Below, piece by piece: positions 9,138-17,864 of a DNA stretch of 64,000 nucleotides; within the stretch, counting starts at the first letter, position 1, and every line of letters begins with the position of its first letter. The position numbers were made by a program, and so were the translations under genes. Source of the stretch: an uncultured Victivallales bacterium (GTDB lineage Bacteria > Verrucomicrobiota > Lentisphaeria > Victivallales > UBA1829); the NCBI GenBank assembly GCA_934644965.1, contig CAKUDG010000001.1:1-64000 (forward strand), written 5' to 3'. A model generated the notes under the pieces. It saw only the letters and a list, made by a program, of their open reading frames with translations. It searched no databases and was not told the origin of the DNA.

Positions 9138-9941
9138 ATGATGATGAGAAGAAAAACAATGACAAGATTTCTCTCCGCATTTTTCCTCCTTTCCCTTTGC
9201 GCGTTTCTCCCCGCCGCGGAGAAGAACGACCCCGCAAGCGACGACGATGAAGCGCTGATCTTTTTTGAAGGATTCGACCGCTTTGACCCCGGAAAACCCG
9301 GCTGTTTCAATGATTCTGTCGAAATTGTGGAGGAAAACGGTTCAAAAATCGCCCGGGCTCTTCCGCAGAAGAAAAACGTTCTCCTCGCAGGCAGAAACAA
9401 CTTCCACGACATCGGCGGATACAATTACACCTTCCGTACCCGTTTCCGCTTCCTCGACAACCAGAGCATCGGAGGACTGATCTTTTCCTTCCATATCGGA
9501 GGAAAACGGAAAGATTTCAAATTCGACCGTTATCAGATCCGCCTGGACCGGGGAAACATCTCCGTTGCGCTGAACACGAAAGACAGGAAGAATCCGATCC
9601 CTCTTCCGAAAGCAATCAGTTTCGCCGATTCCGGTCTTCCGCAGTTCAAGGAGGGAAGATGGTATTCGCTTCGGATCGACGTCCGGCAGGAACATGTCAT
9701 TCTGTGGCTCGACCTGCAGAAAGAGGGCGAAATGGAGCGATTCCTTGACTTCAACACCAATTTCGGTCAGGGAACGTATTCCCTTGCTGTAAACGGTGGC
9801 ACCGATGTTGATTTCATCAAGGTTTCCGCTCTGGACCAGGATTCCGGAATGGCACTTTCTTCCGCAGAAACCGGGGAAAACGCCGTCGGACCGACCAACG
9901 CCGCGGATCAGGCGGAAAAAGCAGGGGAAATGAATCCCTGA
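9138..9941 (+). CDS. Secreted LamG/DUF1080-like beta-sandwich protein
   Basis: 267 residues with a signal peptide (MTRFLSAFFLLSLCAFLPAAE). The mature part reads like a concanavalin/LamG-type jelly roll: FFEGFDRFDPGKPG, TFRTRFRFLDNQSIGGLIFSF, YQIRLDRGNISVAL, GRWYSLRIDVRQEHVILWLD. This pattern is typical of 3-keto-disaccharide hydrolase (DUF1080) or LamG domains, which bind or cleave glycans. The start may be 9138 or the ATG at 9159; the signal peptide is intact from either. It lies 19 bases downstream of the 1190-residue secreted protein gene, which implies an operon and a shared role outside the cytoplasm. The C-terminal 40 residues are Ala/Glu-rich and probably disordered. Confidence 0.75.
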   Translation: MMMRRKTMTRFLSAFFLLSLCAFLPAAEKNDPASDDDEALIFFEGFDRFDPGKPGCFNDSVEIVEENGSKIARALPQKKNVLLAGRNNFHDIGGYNYTFRTRFRFLDNQSIGGLIFSFHIGGKRKDFKFDRYQIRLDRGNISVALNTKDRKNPIPLPKAISFADSGLPQFKEGRWYSLRIDVRQEHVILWLDLQKEGEMERFLDFNTNFGQGTYSLAVNGGTDVDFIKVSALDQDSGMALSSAETGENAVGPTNAADQAEKAGEMNP

Positions 9942-10582
9942 TTCCAGCATAATCTCCTGGAAATTGAAAGGGAAGCCTTCTCCGCTGGGGACTCCGCTGA
10001 AGAACGATCCGAGGCGGAGGCGGAAAAGGATAAAGAGAAAAAGAGGGGAAGAAAGCAGTTGCCCTTCTTCTCCGTTTTTTTCTTTCTGTTTCTGATCCAT
10101 CCTTTCCCTTCCTTCCCCTGCCTTTTCCTCTTTTCCCTTAGTCCATACTTTTTCTTTTCTGCTCCCTTCCTTTTTCTGTTTTCCCAGAGCTTGTGTTCTC
10201 TCCGGGGATGCTGGGAGTTCCCCTTCTATGGAAGAACGTGGTAGAAAAAAGGGGGGGACGGGCGGCAATCCATCTTCTTTTTCCCTTCTCTTCAGGGGGA
10301 AAAGCAGGACAGGAAGGGAAAGGAATCGGGAAAAGAAATACAGACTGAAGAGGATTTTTCTTTGACGCGTTTCCCATGTCAGGAGCAAGGCCTCCGCGGT
10401 CGGGGAAACGGGCGGAGAGCTGGACGGAAAGGGAAAAGTCCGCCCCTGCAGATATTATCTGCTGACATCATTCCCCAGATCCCGTACCCCGCGGACAGCA
10501 CACCCACAAACAGTGCAAGAGCAGAGAGAACCTCCGCAGCGGTCCGCACTGAAGTGGAAAGGAAGGAGAAAGGAATCCCGTC
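9942..10582. other. Long spacer with strong purine/pyrimidine strand bias
   Basis: About 640 bases with alternating purine-rich and pyrimidine-rich tracts (for example 10020-10055 and 10062-10190). It contains the terminator at 10045-10081 and no frame that looks like a protein family. Several such polypurine/polypyrimidine spacers occur in this window (also 24331-25057 and 39103-39542). Confidence 0.5.
10045..10081 (+). terminator. Probable rho-independent terminator
   Basis: GGGGAAGAA (10045-10053) pairs with TTCTTCTCC (10065-10073), nine pairs with one G-U, across an 11-base loop, followed by a G and seven T. It lies about 100 bases after the LamG-like gene. Confidence 0.5.
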
Positions 10583-11818
10583 ATGGAAATTCATTCGTGG
10601 GAGGAAGCCGGGGACTGGTCCTCAAAGGAATCATTGAGTCCCGGCTCCGTCTTCCCGTGTCTGGAAGCGCTTCGCCTGGCGCTTGTGGAACGGGCGGAAC
10701 TTTTCGGTGTGGACTGCGGAAGCCTTGCACAGGAACTCAGGCGCCCCGGTTCGCTGAGAGAAACCGCAGAGCAGATGAAAGAGCTCTTTGAAGAAATACT
10801 TCCCCGCTTTCCCCGGGTGGAGGGAAATCCTGCCGGAGAAGGGAAGGACGAAGAGTCCGAAGGAGATAAGACCTCTCCCCGTATCGCACGGATTCATTTC
10901 ACTCCGCATTCTCCCGGGGCGGAAAGTATTGTACTCGAATCGGTGGATACGGACAGTTTTCAGCAGGTTTTCCAGAGCGGAGATTCCGCCTTTACGGAAA
11001 CCCACAGTCTCAGCATCGGGAACGGAGATCTGAAAGTGGAGAGCGAAGCTTTGCTGAATGCGGAAAAAGGGGAAAATTTCCGTCCTCTCCGGCTCGAATT
11101 TGAGAAATGGGATCTGGATGATTTCTATGCTCTTTACGGAGAAATTCCACTTTCGCCCCTGACCCCTGTTTCCGATTTTCTCTGGAAAATGCACTGCCAT
11201 CTCCGCAGACTCTGGATGCCGTACAGTGTTCTCCAATGGGATTATGAAGACAGGGAATCGCTCGAAACGTACATCCGGGGAACGACTCATTTCTGGTATT
11301 TCACGGAAATTCTGTACACCTCTCCGGACGGGATGAAGATTCACAACAGCAATCCAGGAGGATTCGGAAACCTTCCCATGCACGCGGAAGACGTCTGGGC
11401 ACTCTCCGACTGGATGAGAAATGAAACGGACACCTTTTATACAGAAGCGCTGTATTATCAGGACGGATCTCTCGGAGACGGATATTTCGAACACCGGACC
11501 ATGCGTTCTCTTTACCGGACCTCCTTTCTCAACCGGAGTCATGCCGAACCTCAGACAGCGCTCCCACTGAAGTTCAAAAGGGATTCCTATCTGGAATGTG
11601 TCACGGAAGGAGATCTTTTCGTCCCTGAAATCGGCGCGGAGCACAGCTGGGTGAACAATCTTTCGCTCTCACTCAATCCCGGGGAACGCAGCGGAATTTA
11701 TGAATTCGGAAACATCAGCTCCATGCCTTCGCTCCAGAGCTGGTGCACCAGGAAATACCGTTCCACAATCGTCGGGGAATTCGATTTGTTCCGGAACACT
11801 CCCTTTCAATTCGTATGA
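10583..11818 (+). CDS. Hypothetical protein
   Basis: 411 residues, ATG with an AAGGAG ribosome-binding site about 17 bases upstream. There is no signal peptide or membrane segment, so it is probably cytoplasmic. The N-terminal third is acidic and helical. The rest is rich in Trp, Tyr and Phe (HFWYFTEILYTSPDG, WALSDWMRNETDTFYTEALY), suggesting a compact alpha/beta fold. I recognise no family or catalytic motif. It is a single-gene unit between two spacers. Codon use and composition match the neighbours, so it is likely a real gene of lineage-restricted function. Confidence 0.7.
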   Translation: MEIHSWEEAGDWSSKESLSPGSVFPCLEALRLALVERAELFGVDCGSLAQELRRPGSLRETAEQMKELFEEILPRFPRVEGNPAGEGKDEESEGDKTSPRIARIHFTPHSPGAESIVLESVDTDSFQQVFQSGDSAFTETHSLSIGNGDLKVESEALLNAEKGENFRPLRLEFEKWDLDDFYALYGEIPLSPLTPVSDFLWKMHCHLRRLWMPYSVLQWDYEDRESLETYIRGTTHFWYFTEILYTSPDGMKIHNSNPGGFGNLPMHAEDVWALSDWMRNETDTFYTEALYYQDGSLGDGYFEHRTMRSLYRTSFLNRSHAEPQTALPLKFKRDSYLECVTEGDLFVPEIGAEHSWVNNLSLSLNPGERSGIYEFGNISSMPSLQSWCTRKYRSTIVGEFDLFRNTPFQFV

Positions 11819-11861
11819 GAGAAGGCAATGAGAAGGGAAAAGACTGCCGGAAGAGCCCCCT

Positions 11862-11895
11862 GGGAATGAATTCCCGAACTCATTTTTCTTTTTTT
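11862..11895 (+). terminator. Weak rho-independent terminator
   Basis: A short stem GGGAA (11862-11866)/TTCCC (11871-11875) with a TGAA loop is followed by GAACTCA and a T-rich run (TTTTTCTTTTTTT). It is 40-80 bases after the hypothetical gene. The stem is short, so confidence is modest. Confidence 0.35.
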
Positions 11896-12053
11896 CCCTT
11901 TTCTTTTTTCTCCTTCCCGGAGAGTCACCGCTTTTCAGATGCCCCGGGGGAGGAGAACGGGGAGAAAGCTTTTTTCCACCCCTCCCCCGCACTCTGCGCT
12001 GGAGGAGCCGCCCGGAATGCAAGCGCTAATCCGGAATTCCATGGAAAGAAAAC

Positions 12054-12081
12054 TTGACTTTCCAGTTTTTCATGTTACTGT
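12054..12081 (+). promoter_or_regulatory. Candidate sigma70-like promoter for the ferredoxin gene
   Basis: TTGACT (12054-12059), a 16-base spacer, then TACTGT (12076-12081). The -35 box is good and the -10 box poor. The resulting leader to the ferredoxin ATG is about 100 bases. Confidence 0.3.
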
Positions 12082-12186
12082 ATTCGGAAACAGTTGCAGG
12101 GGGCCGTGCTTATCCGCGGGAAAGCGGATTCCGCGGAACCATGTTTTTTTTCTAGAGCATCAATCTCAAATTCGGAGGAAAAAGCA

Positions 12187-12360
12187 ATGGCAGCAAAAGT
12201 AGATCAGGAAAAGTGCGTTGGATGCGAAGCCTGCGTCGGCGCCTGCCCCACGGAAGCGATCAAGGTCAATGACGGGAAAGCCAGTGTTGACGGGGATACC
12301 TGCGTGGATTGCGGTGCCTGCGTCGGCGAATGCCCCGCAGAAGCCATTACGCTCGGCTGA
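12187..12360 (+). CDS. 2[4Fe-4S] ferredoxin
   Basis: 57 residues. Two cluster-binding motifs are present: CVGCEACVGACP (Cys at 10, 13, 16, 20) and CVDCGACVGECP in the second half. This is the clostridial-type low-potential dicluster ferredoxin, which carries electrons in anaerobic metabolism. The ATG at 12187 follows GGAGG at 12174-12178; upstream in-frame codons lack a ribosome-binding site and would add an unrelated extension. It is a monocistronic gene with its own terminator. An anaerobic lifestyle is inferred from this and from the biosynthetic context. Confidence 0.95.
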   Translation: MAAKVDQEKCVGCEACVGACPTEAIKVNDGKASVDGDTCVDCGACVGECPAEAITLG

Positions 12361-12405
12361 CGTCTTCTCTCTGTCGGCACAGCCAGAGTATGGTTTATGA
12401 TTCGG

Positions 12406-12442
12406 CCGGAGAATTGAAAAATTCTCCGGTTTTTCTTTTTTC
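12406..12442 (+). terminator. Rho-independent terminator of the ferredoxin gene
   Basis: A perfect 10-bp stem: CCGGAGAATT (12406-12415) pairs with AATTCTCCGG (12420-12429), closed by a GAAA tetraloop and followed by TTTTTCTTTTTTT. It is one of the clearest terminators in the window. Confidence 0.92.
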
Positions 12443-12448
12443 CCCGGC

Positions 12449-12476
12449 TTGAATGTCACGATTCATCAGCTATCTT
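12449..12476 (+). promoter_or_regulatory. Candidate promoter of tRNA-Gly
   Basis: TTGAAT (12449-12454), a 16-base spacer, then TATCTT (12471-12476). This places a start about 17 bases before the mature tRNA 5' end at 12500. It begins directly after the ferredoxin terminator. Confidence 0.45.
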
Positions 12477-12499
12477 ATAGTCCCGTTGTCACAAGAGAT

Positions 12500-12573
12500 G
12501 CGGGCGTAGCAAAATGGTTATGCTCCAGCTTCCCAAGCTGGCCACGAGGGTTCGATTCCCTTCGCCCGCTCCA
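12500..12573 (+). tRNA. tRNA-Gly (anticodon CCC)
   Basis: The acceptor stem GCGGGCG (12500-12506) pairs perfectly with CGCCCGC (12563-12569). The anticodon stem CCAGC/GCTGG encloses loop TTCCCAA, giving anticodon CCC, which reads GGG. The T arm GAGGG-TTCGATT-CCCTT is canonical. The discriminator is T and the 3' CCA is encoded (12571-12573). Six T follow directly. It is the only tRNA I can find in the window. Confidence 0.96.
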
Positions 12574-12889
12574 TTTTTTCCTTGATTCCTCCGATTCGTG
12601 TTTCCCTGTGCTTGAGAGAGTTTTTTTTGTCTTTCTGTTTCCCCGCTGCTCCGATGCGGAGCGGCAGGAGGATGAAGGGAATGGGGGAAGAAACAAGAGG
12701 AAGTTCCGCTTCCTCACCTTTCGCCCGCCTCTTCTGCAAAGAAGCCAGATTTCTCCGAAACTCCGGGGAATGGGACTGGAAAAGCGGGAAAATGCCGTGT
12801 ATCTTAAGAGAATGCCCGGACTTCGGTCACATCAGTCCCGCCGGGGGGACAATGCCGGATTTTGAGGGAAAAAACGGAGGCACTGGCGA
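12574..12889. other. Spacer between tRNA-Gly and the symporter gene
   Basis: It starts with six T (12574-12579), which may serve as the tRNA terminator. The rest contains no convincing gene. Minus-strand frames over the tRNA are translation artefacts. Confidence 0.5.
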
Positions 12890-14656
12890 ATGAAGGAAGC
12901 GGGAAGCAAAGAATTCTGGGGGAGTCACTGGGGATTCATGCTCGCCACGGCGGGCTCCGCAATCGGACTGGGGAACATCTGGAAATTCCCCTATATCACG
13001 GGGATGAACGGAGGGGGAGCATTTGTACTAATATATCTGCTCTGCGTCATGATGGTGGGGCTGCCGGTCATGATCTGCGAACTTTCGCTCGGCAGAGCGA
13101 CGGGCTGCGGGCCGGTGGGAGCGTTCAACAGGATCACGCCGAACAAGACGATTTTTGTGGAAATGCTCGGAGCATTCGGGCTTGTGGTGGCGTTTGCACT
13201 GGGACTCTTCGGAGTGTACGGGTATGCGGTGATCATCGCACTTTCTTCGCTGACACTGCTTTTCTGCGGATGGAAGACACTGGGGATTCTCTGCGGAGTG
13301 ATTGTCCCTGTCATCATCATGTCCTATTACGGAGTGATCGGAGGCTGGACGCTGATTTACATCGTGAAGGCCTTCTCCGGGGGACTGGCCTTCACGGATC
13401 CGAATGGAGCCAAGGAAGTGATGGAACCGATTCTTCAGGCGCCGCGCAGTGCCTGGGGAGTCATTCTGGGGGCGCAGATTGCCTTCATGTTCGCGGCGGG
13501 TGGGATTCTGCTCTGTGGAGTGAAGAAGGGAATTGAACGCTGGTCGAAAATTCTGATGCCGCTGCTGTTCATTCTGCTTCTGGCGCTGCTGCTGCGTTCG
13601 GTTTCGCTTCCGAATGCGATCAGGGGAGTGCGTTTCTTCCTCTCTCCGGACTTCTCCAAACTCTCGACCGAAGGAGTACTCCTCGCCATGGGGCACGCCT
13701 TCTTCACCCTGAGTCTGGCCATGGGGATCACCATTACATTCGGGAGTTATCTGAGGAAAGAGGAAAGCATCGTCAAGTCCTCCTTCATTGTCATTGCCCT
13801 GGACACGACGGCGGCGCTGATGGCCGGACTGGCGATTTTTCCCGCCGTTTTCGCCATGGGATTCGAGCCCGGACGCGGCCCCAGCCTCACCTTTGAAATC
13901 CTGCCCGCAGCCTTCAATCTGATCCCGGGAGAACTGAGCACGCTCTGGAACGGACTGTTTTTCCTCATGCTTTTCATCGCCGCTCTGACCAGTTCCATCA
14001 GTCTGATGGAGCCCGTCATCAGCTTCGGTATGGAGGAGTGCAGGCTCTCCAGAAAAGTTTCGGTTGTTCTGACGGTGATCCTCATCACGCTGCTCGGAGT
14101 CCTTTCCGCTCTCAGCGTCGCCTCATGGGAACATTTCCCGTGGATCAGGGACTGTCTGCTCGGATCCTTCGGCAGTGCGGGCGGCAGCATGTTCGACATG
14201 CTCGACTCGGTCTCTTCCAACTGGCTCCTCCCCATCGGGGGGCTCGGAATCACCATTTATGTCGGATGGATCTGGGGGACGCGTCATGCACTCAAGGAAA
14301 TCCGGAAGGGCATGTCTTCCCAGATCGACACCAATCTCTTCCTGCTGCTCGCAGGACTGAAGGGTGAACAGGGCTATGGCGATGTCAAACACATCTTCAC
14401 TCCCGCATCGCTCTGGGGGATTTTCGTCCGCTGGATCACGCCGGTTCTTCTATTCCTCACCTTTTTGTACAGCATCGGGGTGATCCGTCTTCCCGCATCA
14501 TCTGCTGTGCCGGAGGTCCACCGACAGCAACTGCAGCAAAAGGCGGCTGACTCGGACTCCGAGCTCATCCGCCCTGAAGCCAGGCACATGGAACCGTTTC
14601 ACTCTGAAAGACAGGAAGAGCCGCCTCTTCCCGCACGGAATATCTCCGGAAGCTGA
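12890..14656 (+). CDS. Sodium-dependent transporter, NSS/SNF family
   Basis: 588 residues with about 12 membrane helices. The N-terminal helix has GSAIGLGNIWKFPYITG, the unwound TM1 motif that binds Na+ and substrate in the LeuT-type neurotransmitter:sodium symporters. Bacterial members import amino acids or related amines with Na+. The C-terminus continues past the last helix (LLFLTFLYSIGVI) with a hydrophilic tail of about 55 residues (Gln/Glu/Arg-rich), longer than in LeuT. The start ATG has GGAGG about nine bases upstream. The substrate cannot be deduced. It is convergent with parC. Confidence 0.93.
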   Translation: MKEAGSKEFWGSHWGFMLATAGSAIGLGNIWKFPYITGMNGGGAFVLIYLLCVMMVGLPVMICELSLGRATGCGPVGAFNRITPNKTIFVEMLGAFGLVVAFALGLFGVYGYAVIIALSSLTLLFCGWKTLGILCGVIVPVIIMSYYGVIGGWTLIYIVKAFSGGLAFTDPNGAKEVMEPILQAPRSAWGVILGAQIAFMFAAGGILLCGVKKGIERWSKILMPLLFILLLALLLRSVSLPNAIRGVRFFLSPDFSKLSTEGVLLAMGHAFFTLSLAMGITITFGSYLRKEESIVKSSFIVIALDTTAALMAGLAIFPAVFAMGFEPGRGPSLTFEILPAAFNLIPGELSTLWNGLFFLMLFIAALTSSISLMEPVISFGMEECRLSRKVSVVLTVILITLLGVLSALSVASWEHFPWIRDCLLGSFGSAGGSMFDMLDSVSSNWLLPIGGLGITIYVGWIWGTRHALKEIRKGMSSQIDTNLFLLLAGLKGEQGYGDVKHIFTPASLWGIFVRWITPVLLFLTFLYSIGVIRLPASSAVPEVHRQQLQQKAADSDSELIRPEARHMEPFHSERQEEPPLPARNISGS

Positions 14657-14801
14657 AAAAAATTCCGAGTCTCCTCCGGGCAGCAAGTCCTCCTTTTTTT
14701 CTCTTTTCCCTTTTTCTTCTTCGAGTTCGAGCCCTCCCCCCTCCCCCCTTCCCCCGCATCCGCCTGGACGGGGGCGGAGAATCCGCAAAGGCTCAAAGAA
14801 A

Positions 14802-14839
14802 GCCGCTGGCGGAATAATCAAAGCCGCCGCTGGCGGAAT
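14802..14839 (+). repeat. Direct repeat of a small hairpin-forming unit
   Basis: GCCGCTGGCGGAAT occurs at 14802-14815 and again at 14826-14839. Each copy can fold a CCGC/GCGG mini-stem. The pair sits in the spacer between the convergent symporter and parC genes and may help end one of the transcripts, but no T run follows. Confidence 0.5.
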
Positions 14840-14862
14840 CAAACAAAAAGAGGCCGGAATGA

Positions 14863-17862
14863 TCAGAATCCGAGATCCGGCTGCTGGATTCCCCAGTTTT
14901 CCTCCTCGTCCGGCGAAATGGAGGAGGATGCTGGCGCGGAGGAAGAAGGAGAAGAAGGCGCGGGCTGTTTTCTCTCTTTCCCGGAAGCGCCGGAAGAGGA
15001 GGAATCGGTCCTGCCCGTTTTCTTTTTCCCGTTTTCATTATTTGCCGCGGGGAGCTGTTCCGAAGAACCTGAAGCTGTTTCAGAAGAAGGGGCTTTCCCC
15101 TTTTTTCCGCTCTGCGCCGCAGTCTTTCCCGCATTCGGGGCGGACTTTGCCGTATGCGGAGCGGAGGAGGAGGAAGAAAAAGGAGAGCTGCCCGAAGCCG
15201 CCGCAATCGGCGGAGCGGGAACCTTTTCTCCTGCGACGCCGGAAGAGGAGGAAAGGGAAGACTCTTTCCTTGCGGAGGGAGAAGAATCCGACGCCTCTCC
15301 GCCGGAAGCGGGAAGAGAGGCCGAAACAGACGGGGACAATGACGGCGACGGAGAAGACGGCGATGGATCCTGAGGAGGTAGTTCCAGAAGAGAAGGCTGC
15401 TCTTCCTCCAGTTCTTCCGTTCCGTCAAGATACTGCATGAACGTGATTTTCAGGATTTTTCTGGGAGAAAGGGGCGACCCGCCGGCCTTGGGAGAGCGGA
15501 GGGGCGCATCCATGAGATTGACGGTCTGAATCTGCTTGGCCTTGATCGGGGTGTCCACTTTGATTTCATAAAGAGCGTTGGGACGGGGGGTAATGAGATC
15601 CAGACGGCAGGATTCGGGAATGAGCCGGTATTCCTTGTCCTTGATGAAGGCATCAATGGAGCTCCGTTTGAAATAGGCCCGTCCGGTCTTTTTTTCGGAA
15701 TAGATGATTCCGAAGACGGTGGACTTGTCATATTTGCGGAACTCATAGAGACGGTCGATGAAGATTTTTTCGGGAATGTCGATAATCTTGTATTCCCCGG
15801 TGCGCTCAATGCAGAGGAGATGATCGAATTCATTGCAAAGGACAGTGTCATCGCTTTTGACATTGGTGCCGATATAACAGTTTTTCTTGTCCCAGCCGAC
15901 ACGGATGTTGTTCAGTGCGACTGCGCTCTTGTCAATTTTTTCAAACCCGTCCAGTCTCACTTCCGTCCGGCGTGGGAAGAGCGGCCCGTACTTTTCGATG
16001 AGTTTTTCCAGATAGCCGATCGCATACGCTTTGATTCGCTTCAAATTCCGGAGCGCCGTCTGAAGGGTCTTTCTCAGGAGCTCAATCTCCTCACGGTTCT
16101 TTCCGATTTCAAACGCCGAAATTCTGCGGATGGGAATTTCCACAAGACGGCTGATCTCGGCATCCGGAATGATTCCTTCCGCAAGCTGTTCCAGACGCGC
16201 TTCCTCCTCCTTTTCCAGAGGTGTCACACGCGGCAGATCCTGCTGATTTTCATGAAGCTGACGAACCAGCGGAAGCCATTCGGACCGGAACTTTTCAAGA
16301 CCGGAACGCACTTCCTTGAAAATCGCTTCGGACGTCCGGCATTTTTCGATGCGCTTGTAAATGCCTTCCTCGATGAAGATCTGTGCGAGAGTCCGCGCAA
16401 GAATCCGGCTGAGACACTTCCCCGCCTCCAGCTGCAGTTCCCATTTCAGATATTGCAGAAGCTTTTCCGTGTTCCTCCGGAGAATGTCCGAAACCGGCAT
16501 GCGCACCGGACGGTTTTCCAGAATCACCATCGGATTGCAGCTGATATTCATCTGGCAGTCGGTATAGGCATACAGCGCCTTCTTCGCCTTCAGGGGATCG
16601 TATCCCCGGAGCGGAGTCAGCTGAATATCCACGGACGCGGCCGTGTAGTCCTTGAAGGAGGCAATCTTGATTTTGTTCTTATTGACCGCTCCTTCAATGG
16701 AGTCCATCAGTTTGGCCGTATTGGTCACGGGGGGAATTTCCCGGATCGAAAGATTCCTTCCGTCGACTTCCAGACGTGCACGGACAACGAGTTTGCCCAT
16801 GCCGTCCTCATATTTGGAAACATCCATGATCCCCCCCTGCAGGAAGTCCGGATAAAGCGTGAAGCTTTCTCCCTTCAAGATGGCGATCTGCGCCTGGAGA
16901 AGCTCCGTGAAGTTGTGGGGCATGATGGAGGTCTTGGTACCGACTGCAATGCCGTCGGCTCCCATCAGAAGAAGAGTCGGCAGTTTGGAGGGAAGGCAGA
17001 CGGGTTCGCGGTTGCGCCCGTCGTAGGAGTCGATGAGTTCGGTGATGTCCCGGTTGAAGAGAACCTCCCGGGCAAGAGGCGTCAGACGGCATTCGATGTA
17101 ACGGGGAGCCGCGGAAGGGGAACCGGTCATGATGTTTCCGAAATTCCCCTGGCGGTCAATATAGATCTCCTTGTTCGCCAGATTGACAAGGGCGTCCCCG
17201 ATGGAGGCGTCTCCATGGGGATGATACTTCATCGTCTCCCCGATGATGTTGGCGACCTTGTGAAAAGTGCCGTCGTCCTTTTCAAACAAGGTCCAGAGGA
17301 TGCGGCGCTGGACCGGTTTCAGGCCGTCGTCCACATCCGGAATCGCGCGGTCCTTGATGACATAGGAGGCGTATTCGATGAAATTCCGGTTCATCATGTT
17401 CCGGAGGGGGGAATCGGCATCGGAAGTCTGCATGAGTGCGGAAACACTTTCTCCGGAATTTTCGTCCGGCTCGTCGTCAGAGTCTTCGATTTCGTTTTCC
17501 CCGTCGATCTGCTGTCTCTCTTCCGGGGAAGATCCGGATTCGTCCTCATCGGCGGAGATTTCCGCGGCATTCTCCGGATCCGCCGGATCGAAGTTTACGG
17601 AATCATCGTCCGGACTGCCGGAATCTCCGGGAGCTGGCTGCGGGGGAGTTTCCGCGTCTCCCGTTCCTGTATGTACCGGAGAATCGGGGAGAGAAGAAGA
17701 GCGGGAAGAGCGGGAATTTGTTTTTTTCTTTGCCGTCTTCGTCTTTGTCTTCGCCTTCGCCCGCCCGGAAGAGGCGGAAGAAGAAGAATCCGGAACGTTT
17801 TCAGAAATCTCCGGAACGGGATCGGGAAGTCCGGAATCCCCCACCTTTTTCTTCCTTGCCAT
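14863..17862 (-). CDS. parC: DNA topoisomerase IV subunit A
   Basis: 999 residues. The conserved core starts near residue 155 (FIEYASYVIKDRAIPD). It includes GLKPVQRRIL, the YHPHGDASI segment and the active-site Tyr at about 255 in SAAPRYIECRL, which forms the covalent link to DNA. The C-terminal part of the core has only a weak propeller-like region, as in Bacteroidetes-type ParC. Two flanking regions are unusual: residues 1-150 are Ser/Asp/Glu-rich with a Lys/Arg cluster (KAKTKTKTAKKK), and about 180 C-terminal residues are Ser/Pro/Ala-rich with Lys patches. It starts two bases after the parE stop codon, so the two form an operon. It decatenates and relaxes DNA with ParE. Confidence 0.93.
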   Translation of the reverse strand: MARKKKVGDSGLPDPVPEISENVPDSSSSASSGRAKAKTKTKTAKKKTNSRSSRSSSLPDSPVHTGTGDAETPPQPAPGDSGSPDDDSVNFDPADPENAAEISADEDESGSSPEERQQIDGENEIEDSDDEPDENSGESVSALMQTSDADSPLRNMMNRNFIEYASYVIKDRAIPDVDDGLKPVQRRILWTLFEKDDGTFHKVANIIGETMKYHPHGDASIGDALVNLANKEIYIDRQGNFGNIMTGSPSAAPRYIECRLTPLAREVLFNRDITELIDSYDGRNREPVCLPSKLPTLLLMGADGIAVGTKTSIMPHNFTELLQAQIAILKGESFTLYPDFLQGGIMDVSKYEDGMGKLVVRARLEVDGRNLSIREIPPVTNTAKLMDSIEGAVNKNKIKIASFKDYTAASVDIQLTPLRGYDPLKAKKALYAYTDCQMNISCNPMVILENRPVRMPVSDILRRNTEKLLQYLKWELQLEAGKCLSRILARTLAQIFIEEGIYKRIEKCRTSEAIFKEVRSGLEKFRSEWLPLVRQLHENQQDLPRVTPLEKEEEARLEQLAEGIIPDAEISRLVEIPIRRISAFEIGKNREEIELLRKTLQTALRNLKRIKAYAIGYLEKLIEKYGPLFPRRTEVRLDGFEKIDKSAVALNNIRVGWDKKNCYIGTNVKSDDTVLCNEFDHLLCIERTGEYKIIDIPEKIFIDRLYEFRKYDKSTVFGIIYSEKKTGRAYFKRSSIDAFIKDKEYRLIPESCRLDLITPRPNALYEIKVDTPIKAKQIQTVNLMDAPLRSPKAGGSPLSPRKILKITFMQYLDGTEELEEEQPSLLELPPQDPSPSSPSPSLSPSVSASLPASGGEASDSSPSARKESSLSSSSGVAGEKVPAPPIAAASGSSPFSSSSSAPHTAKSAPNAGKTAAQSGKKGKAPSSETASGSSEQLPAANNENGKKKTGRTDSSSSGASGKERKQPAPSSPSSSAPASSSISPDEEENWGIQQPDLGF

Positions 17863-17864
17863 GA

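Larger units (their letters stand above)
11819..12186. other. Spacer upstream of the ferredoxin gene
   Basis: Beyond the weak terminator at 11862-11895 and a candidate promoter near 12054-12081 (TTGACT, 16 bases, TACTGT), I see no gene or RNA in this stretch. Confidence 0.5.

Noticed and set aside
12475..12739. Minus-strand frames with 'SNPRGQLGKLEH' or 'GIEPSWPAWEAGA'
   Set aside because: These are the well-known false proteins made by translating the complement of a tRNA gene, here tRNA-Gly at 12500-12573.
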